Assembly (NCBI RefSeq): GCF_019578655.1
Contig: NC_063259.1
Coordinates: 25,097,277-25,161,276 of the forward strand
DNA length: 64,000 bases
Direction of reading: 5' to 3'
From: Ricinus communis
Taxonomy: Eukaryota > Streptophyta > Magnoliopsida > Malpighiales > Euphorbiaceae
Part shown: piece after piece, positions 60,226 through 64,000 of the stretch
Layout of the letters: every line of letters begins with the position of its first letter
Position numbering within the stretch: the first letter of the stretch is position 1
Translations under genes and position numbers: made by a program
The notes under the pieces: generated by a model
What the model was told of the DNA's origin: nothing
Seen by the model: only the letters and a program-made list of their open reading frames with translations
Database searches by the model: none

Positions 60226-62657
60226 AGCACCAAATATGTGGAAACTAGCATAGACACTTGGTATATTGGAAATTGACTCCGAAGCTGGGGCACCGGTCAT
60301 AGTTATATAGAAAAGGACATCGATAATAATTTAATATACATTGTGTTTACTATGTACATGAATTTTCCAATCGTTGGATTAATACCTAATTTTTCGAATT
60401 CAATTGTTGAAATCTCCGGTACATAATAAAAATGTATACAGTATCGTCTAGGTGATAGAGATAGCTTTTATGAAGTGGCTCAAAATTTTAAATTTAATTC
60501 TAAGAAGACAGTTTTTTAAGGATATTTCTTTAAGAGAATTGAAGACCGTACTTGTCTAGTTCCAAGAGTGGTGCTACAGTAACAGAAATGGATCCAATTC
60601 AAGCTAATTATGATGATTTTATAAACATTTCGAAGAAGGGGTTGCATAATCATGTCTAATGAGAGTACTCCTCTCTCCCTATCTCTGGATAAAAAAAAGA
60701 AAATGAAAATATAGGCAATCAAGCATTACTGGAAGAAAATTGTTATCTCTTGAGTCATTAGGGGACAGATAGTGACAAGTCCCACCAACCCATTGCGCTT
60801 GAAAGTCCAAGACCTCTAATATTCTAAAGAGAATGGTTAAGTTAGAGAGTTCACAGGTTCATTGACTTAATTGGGTTTACAGATATTGACCATAAGTGGT
60901 TAGAGATCCTGAAAACAGGGCTTCAAAAATCCACTGTTTTCAACTAGTTTCATTTCCTATATATTTCTTAAAACCCATTTGCAATTTTTTAAAAGAATGT
61001 TTTTCTAAATCATATTGAAGCTGAATATAGAAAGAAATTGATAACCCCACCTGGCAAACACTGCTTAGGTTTTGTCTTTAAGCAATGATCATTGATCAAG
61101 ACTAGAAGATTAAAGAAAGTGCTAAGACTAATCCAGACATCTCCCCCTCTGTGTATGTTAAAAACAATGAATAAGATGTTCATTGGTGGAGAGGCTGGCA
61201 AATAATTTTGACTGACGCACCAATTGGTCGCATTAATATTAATCACTTGATATTTGATGTGTATAAATTCATTTCAATTTTTTGTTGTCTGTTTGTTTGG
61301 TTCCTTGACATTAATGCTTTCTCTAACCAAATTAAGGATTTGATTTTTTTTTTTTAATTTTAAGTGCTCTAATGAGTGTAGTTGTTAGACAAATGATTTG
61401 GATGTTGACACCACTAGACCAACCTTTGACTTACCCCACCTTCTACCTATCTTTTCCTTGGGTTGATTGATTCCTGTATGCCATTTTAAATTGTTGTTGT
61501 TGGATTTGGTTGGTTATTTATGCAAGTTTCAGTGACTTAAGACTCTGGAGATTTTGCTGATATATAGAGCCACTACTCTAAAGGATATTACCAAACTCAA
61601 CTATATCAACCCAACTTGCTCCACTCATTAAAATTGAAAGATTAGTCCAACTCAAGTAATTTACTGAAATTATAATTTTACAATTACATGTGCAAATATA
61701 TTGGAGTTTTAGCATAAACTAATAATATAAAAAAGAAAACTAGCAAAACCACAAGATTAAATCTTGAAACACAAGCATTAGTGATAGGTAGATGGTTCTT
61801 GCAAAAAGGAAAGGGAAAGGGAAATTATGCAGTGTTGTTAAAAAGGGTTGTTTGTGGTTATGATATTTTGTTTTTGTGCATGAGTGGGATGTGCTGCTTT
61901 TTGTAGTACTTTGAGCAGATCATGGGAGGCAGCAATCATGCCTTAATATGAGAAGCAAGCAGGGAGAAGAGGAGGTGGTGGTGGTGGCACACAGCACCAC
62001 ATGCAATTTCCTGAAACAACTATTTTATTATATATCAAATCAAATCTATTAAAAGATGAAACACCTATCAACACAGGGCCTATCTTTTATATACTTGACA
62101 GTGGATTAGAGATCTCTTTATTCTTTTTGGGTTGCTAGTTTTTATTCCCCTAATCTCAAACCTTTACTCTGTAATCTATTTGTATTTTTTAAGAATCTTT
62201 CTTTTTTCTTTTTATAAAAGAAATTATAGAAGAAACCTTAAAGAACAATGTAAGGGCGGAAGACAAATTGCATGTTCTCTTTATCATGTAATGTGAATAT
62301 TTCTCTATTATAAATAAGGATGAATAAAATAATCATTCAAGAAAAATTATATGATCTAAATTGATATATCTAATGTCTCATTAAATTAAATATCAAATTA
62401 TGAATAAATAGCAAAAGATTGGTGCATTATATTAAAGATAAATCAAATATAGAGTGATTATATAACTTTTTAAAAGAGATGTAGATATTTCATTAATGAA
62501 AATTGATAAGTATATTTTAATATAAAAAATAAAAATAAACATCAACCATCAAGAAATATATGTAAAGAAATTTATTTTTAACAATCATCAATTGTATTGA
62601 TAGAACAGTAAATTGTAGTTCTATGGAAAGAACGCTTCATTCGATAGCACTAAATAT
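60226..62657. other. Intergenic region without recognised genes
   Basis: Composition is moderately AT-rich, with a more balanced part at about 60530-61500. No open frame has recognisable domains. A purine-rich patch with GGTGGTGGTGGTGG lies near 61974-61988. Confidence 0.45.
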
Positions 62658-62944
62658 CACATATCAACTTTATAGATATTTTTAATAAGTCTGATTATTT
62701 AAATATTAGATTTAATTTCTTTTTTTCTTCACCATACTTATAAGGGAAAAATTCACCATTCCCGTAACAAATGACTATAAAACTCCAATTAAAAAAAAAC
62801 ACATATCAACTTTATAAATATCTTTTAATAAGTTCGATTATTTAAATATTAAATTTGATCTTTTTTTTTTCTCTTCATCACTCTTATACGGGGAGAATTC
62901 ACCGCCCCCGTAATAAAGAATTATAAAACTTCAATAAAAAAAAA
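62658..62944. repeat. Tandem duplication, 142-bp unit, two copies
   Basis: Copy 1 (62658-62799) and copy 2 (62800-62944) both begin CACATATCAACTTTATA. Both contain GATTATTTAAATATTA, a poly-T stretch with CTTCA, and a hairpin-like ATTCACC..CCCGTAA segment, and end in an A-run. They differ at perhaps one position in eight. The A-rich ends could mean a retroposed source or simple unequal crossing-over. Confidence 0.85.
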
Positions 62945-64000
62945 TTCAAAATTTCCATTATGAAAAACCATAAAGCTAAAATTTTGATATGAGTGGTTCT
63001 ATGTTGATGCCATATTTTGACATGGAGTATATTATTCTATTGTAATGTATTTTTTTACATAAACATGGTATATGTCTATTTATACATCAAACTAATATAC
63101 GATTGATATATATTTATTAGTTTTAAATAATAAAGTATGTATCAATTATTTAATACTAAAATATAAAACACATATATATATATATATATATATATATGTC
63201 GCTCTCGTCTTAACAAGTTTATATGAGAATTTCAATTTTTTATTAATGTTTGTAGTTCAGTGAAACCTTCATACCTTATAATAAGAAAAAAAAAAAAAAG
63301 CATGTCACTAAGCATAGATGCTATTCCCTTAAAAAGATTCTGATATTACTAAACACATGAATTAATTAATTAATTAACTAAATGGGCATAGTAAATCCTG
63401 GTTAAAATCAAATACAAAGATGCCCAACTTTATGATGCCATCACCTGTACTAGACTAATAGTTGACAAAAACAAATTAATTAGGGCAAAATGTTAGAAGC
63501 AAATTATATATATATACTTCACTCAAAAACATGAAAATTATGGTCTTATTCTACATTAATCTCCCAGATCCACATCCTATTTAATAAAATTCAGATTTAA
63601 AAAGAGTGGCATGATTTGTAATAATGAAAAATTTTCATAACCTTCAATTAAGCATAATGACCCCTCACTTAAATCTAGAAAATTGCATGTTTAAAGTGTA
63701 GCAGTGATGATCTATTATAATTGTAGTGGTAGGGTGGTGGTGTTGTTGTTGCCTCTCTGAAATCTTTTTCCCATTCTTTGTTAATCTCTAATTTTCTTGG
63801 TTTATTTATTATTATTATTCAATTTAAATGGTTAATATATTATCCACACACAAATTACATAAATTTTTCTAATTCAATTAGGTGGGTCTCTACTAAATTT
63901 ATGTACATCTCCAATTATAAATTAATAATTCTATTTTTATTTTTGCTTAGTCATCAAATGTTGAAAGTGGAATACAAGAAAATGCATGGTTTTCTTCTCT
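62945..64000. other. AT-rich DNA to the right edge
   Basis: No gene recognised. Contains a TA microsatellite at 63172-63197, an A-run at 63285-63298 and ATTAATT repeats near 63359-63376. Confidence 0.5.

Overview
This is nuclear DNA from a flowering plant, almost certainly a eudicot. The genes are split by AT-rich introns with GT..AG borders, and the intergenic DNA is very AT-rich and full of TA, GA and TTC microsatellites. The proteins belong to plant families (DUF863, WEB/DUF827, DUF538, an NILR1-type LRR receptor kinase, an FMO GS-OX-like monooxygenase). The species cannot be read from the sequence; a rosid such as a member of the Euphorbiaceae is only a guess. There are no bacterial operons, CRISPR arrays or phage.

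Layout. 1-3 kb: a membrane-anchored RING-finger protein (minus). 4.5-5.1 kb: a decayed RNase H-like domain from a retrotransposon. 6.4-10.0 kb: three small non-autonomous elements with recognisable boundaries: a 343-bp inverted-repeat MITE with a perfect 9-bp target duplication, a 341-bp TRIM (miniature LTR retrotransposon) with a 5-bp duplication, and a 530-bp fold-back MITE with an 8/9-matching 9-bp duplication. 12.3-15.2 kb: a seven-exon flavin monooxygenase (plus), convergent with a DUF863 gene (16.4-21.8 kb, minus). 22.3-30.7 kb: gene-poor AT-rich DNA with tandem duplications. 30.7-31.2 kb: a MazG/dCTP-pyrophosphatase-like gene (minus). 33.2-35.2 kb: a zinc-finger gene that appears broken. 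36.1-40.0 kb: an NILR1-like LRR receptor kinase (minus), with GCC-box and W-box motifs upstream. 40.6-47.7 kb: gene-poor, with a capsid/Gag-like retroelement fragment and an orphan promoter-like segment. 47.8-50.0 kb: a WEB-family coiled-coil protein (minus). 52.2-53.3 kb: a DUF538 protein (plus). 55.0-56.3 kb: eIF5A (plus). 57.0-60.2 kb: an HNH-domain protein (plus). 60.2-64 kb: no gene seen.

The genes are unrelated housekeeping, defence and regulatory loci, not a functional cluster. Exon borders were read by eye from splice consensus, reading-frame continuity and remembered family sequences; no alignment or RNA evidence was available. I found no convincing new biological system. The most useful observations are the three delimited mini-elements, the altered FMO signature, the broken zinc-finger gene, the probable fourth exon of the HNH gene, the orphan promoter-like segments, and the defence-type motif cluster upstream of the NILR1-like receptor.
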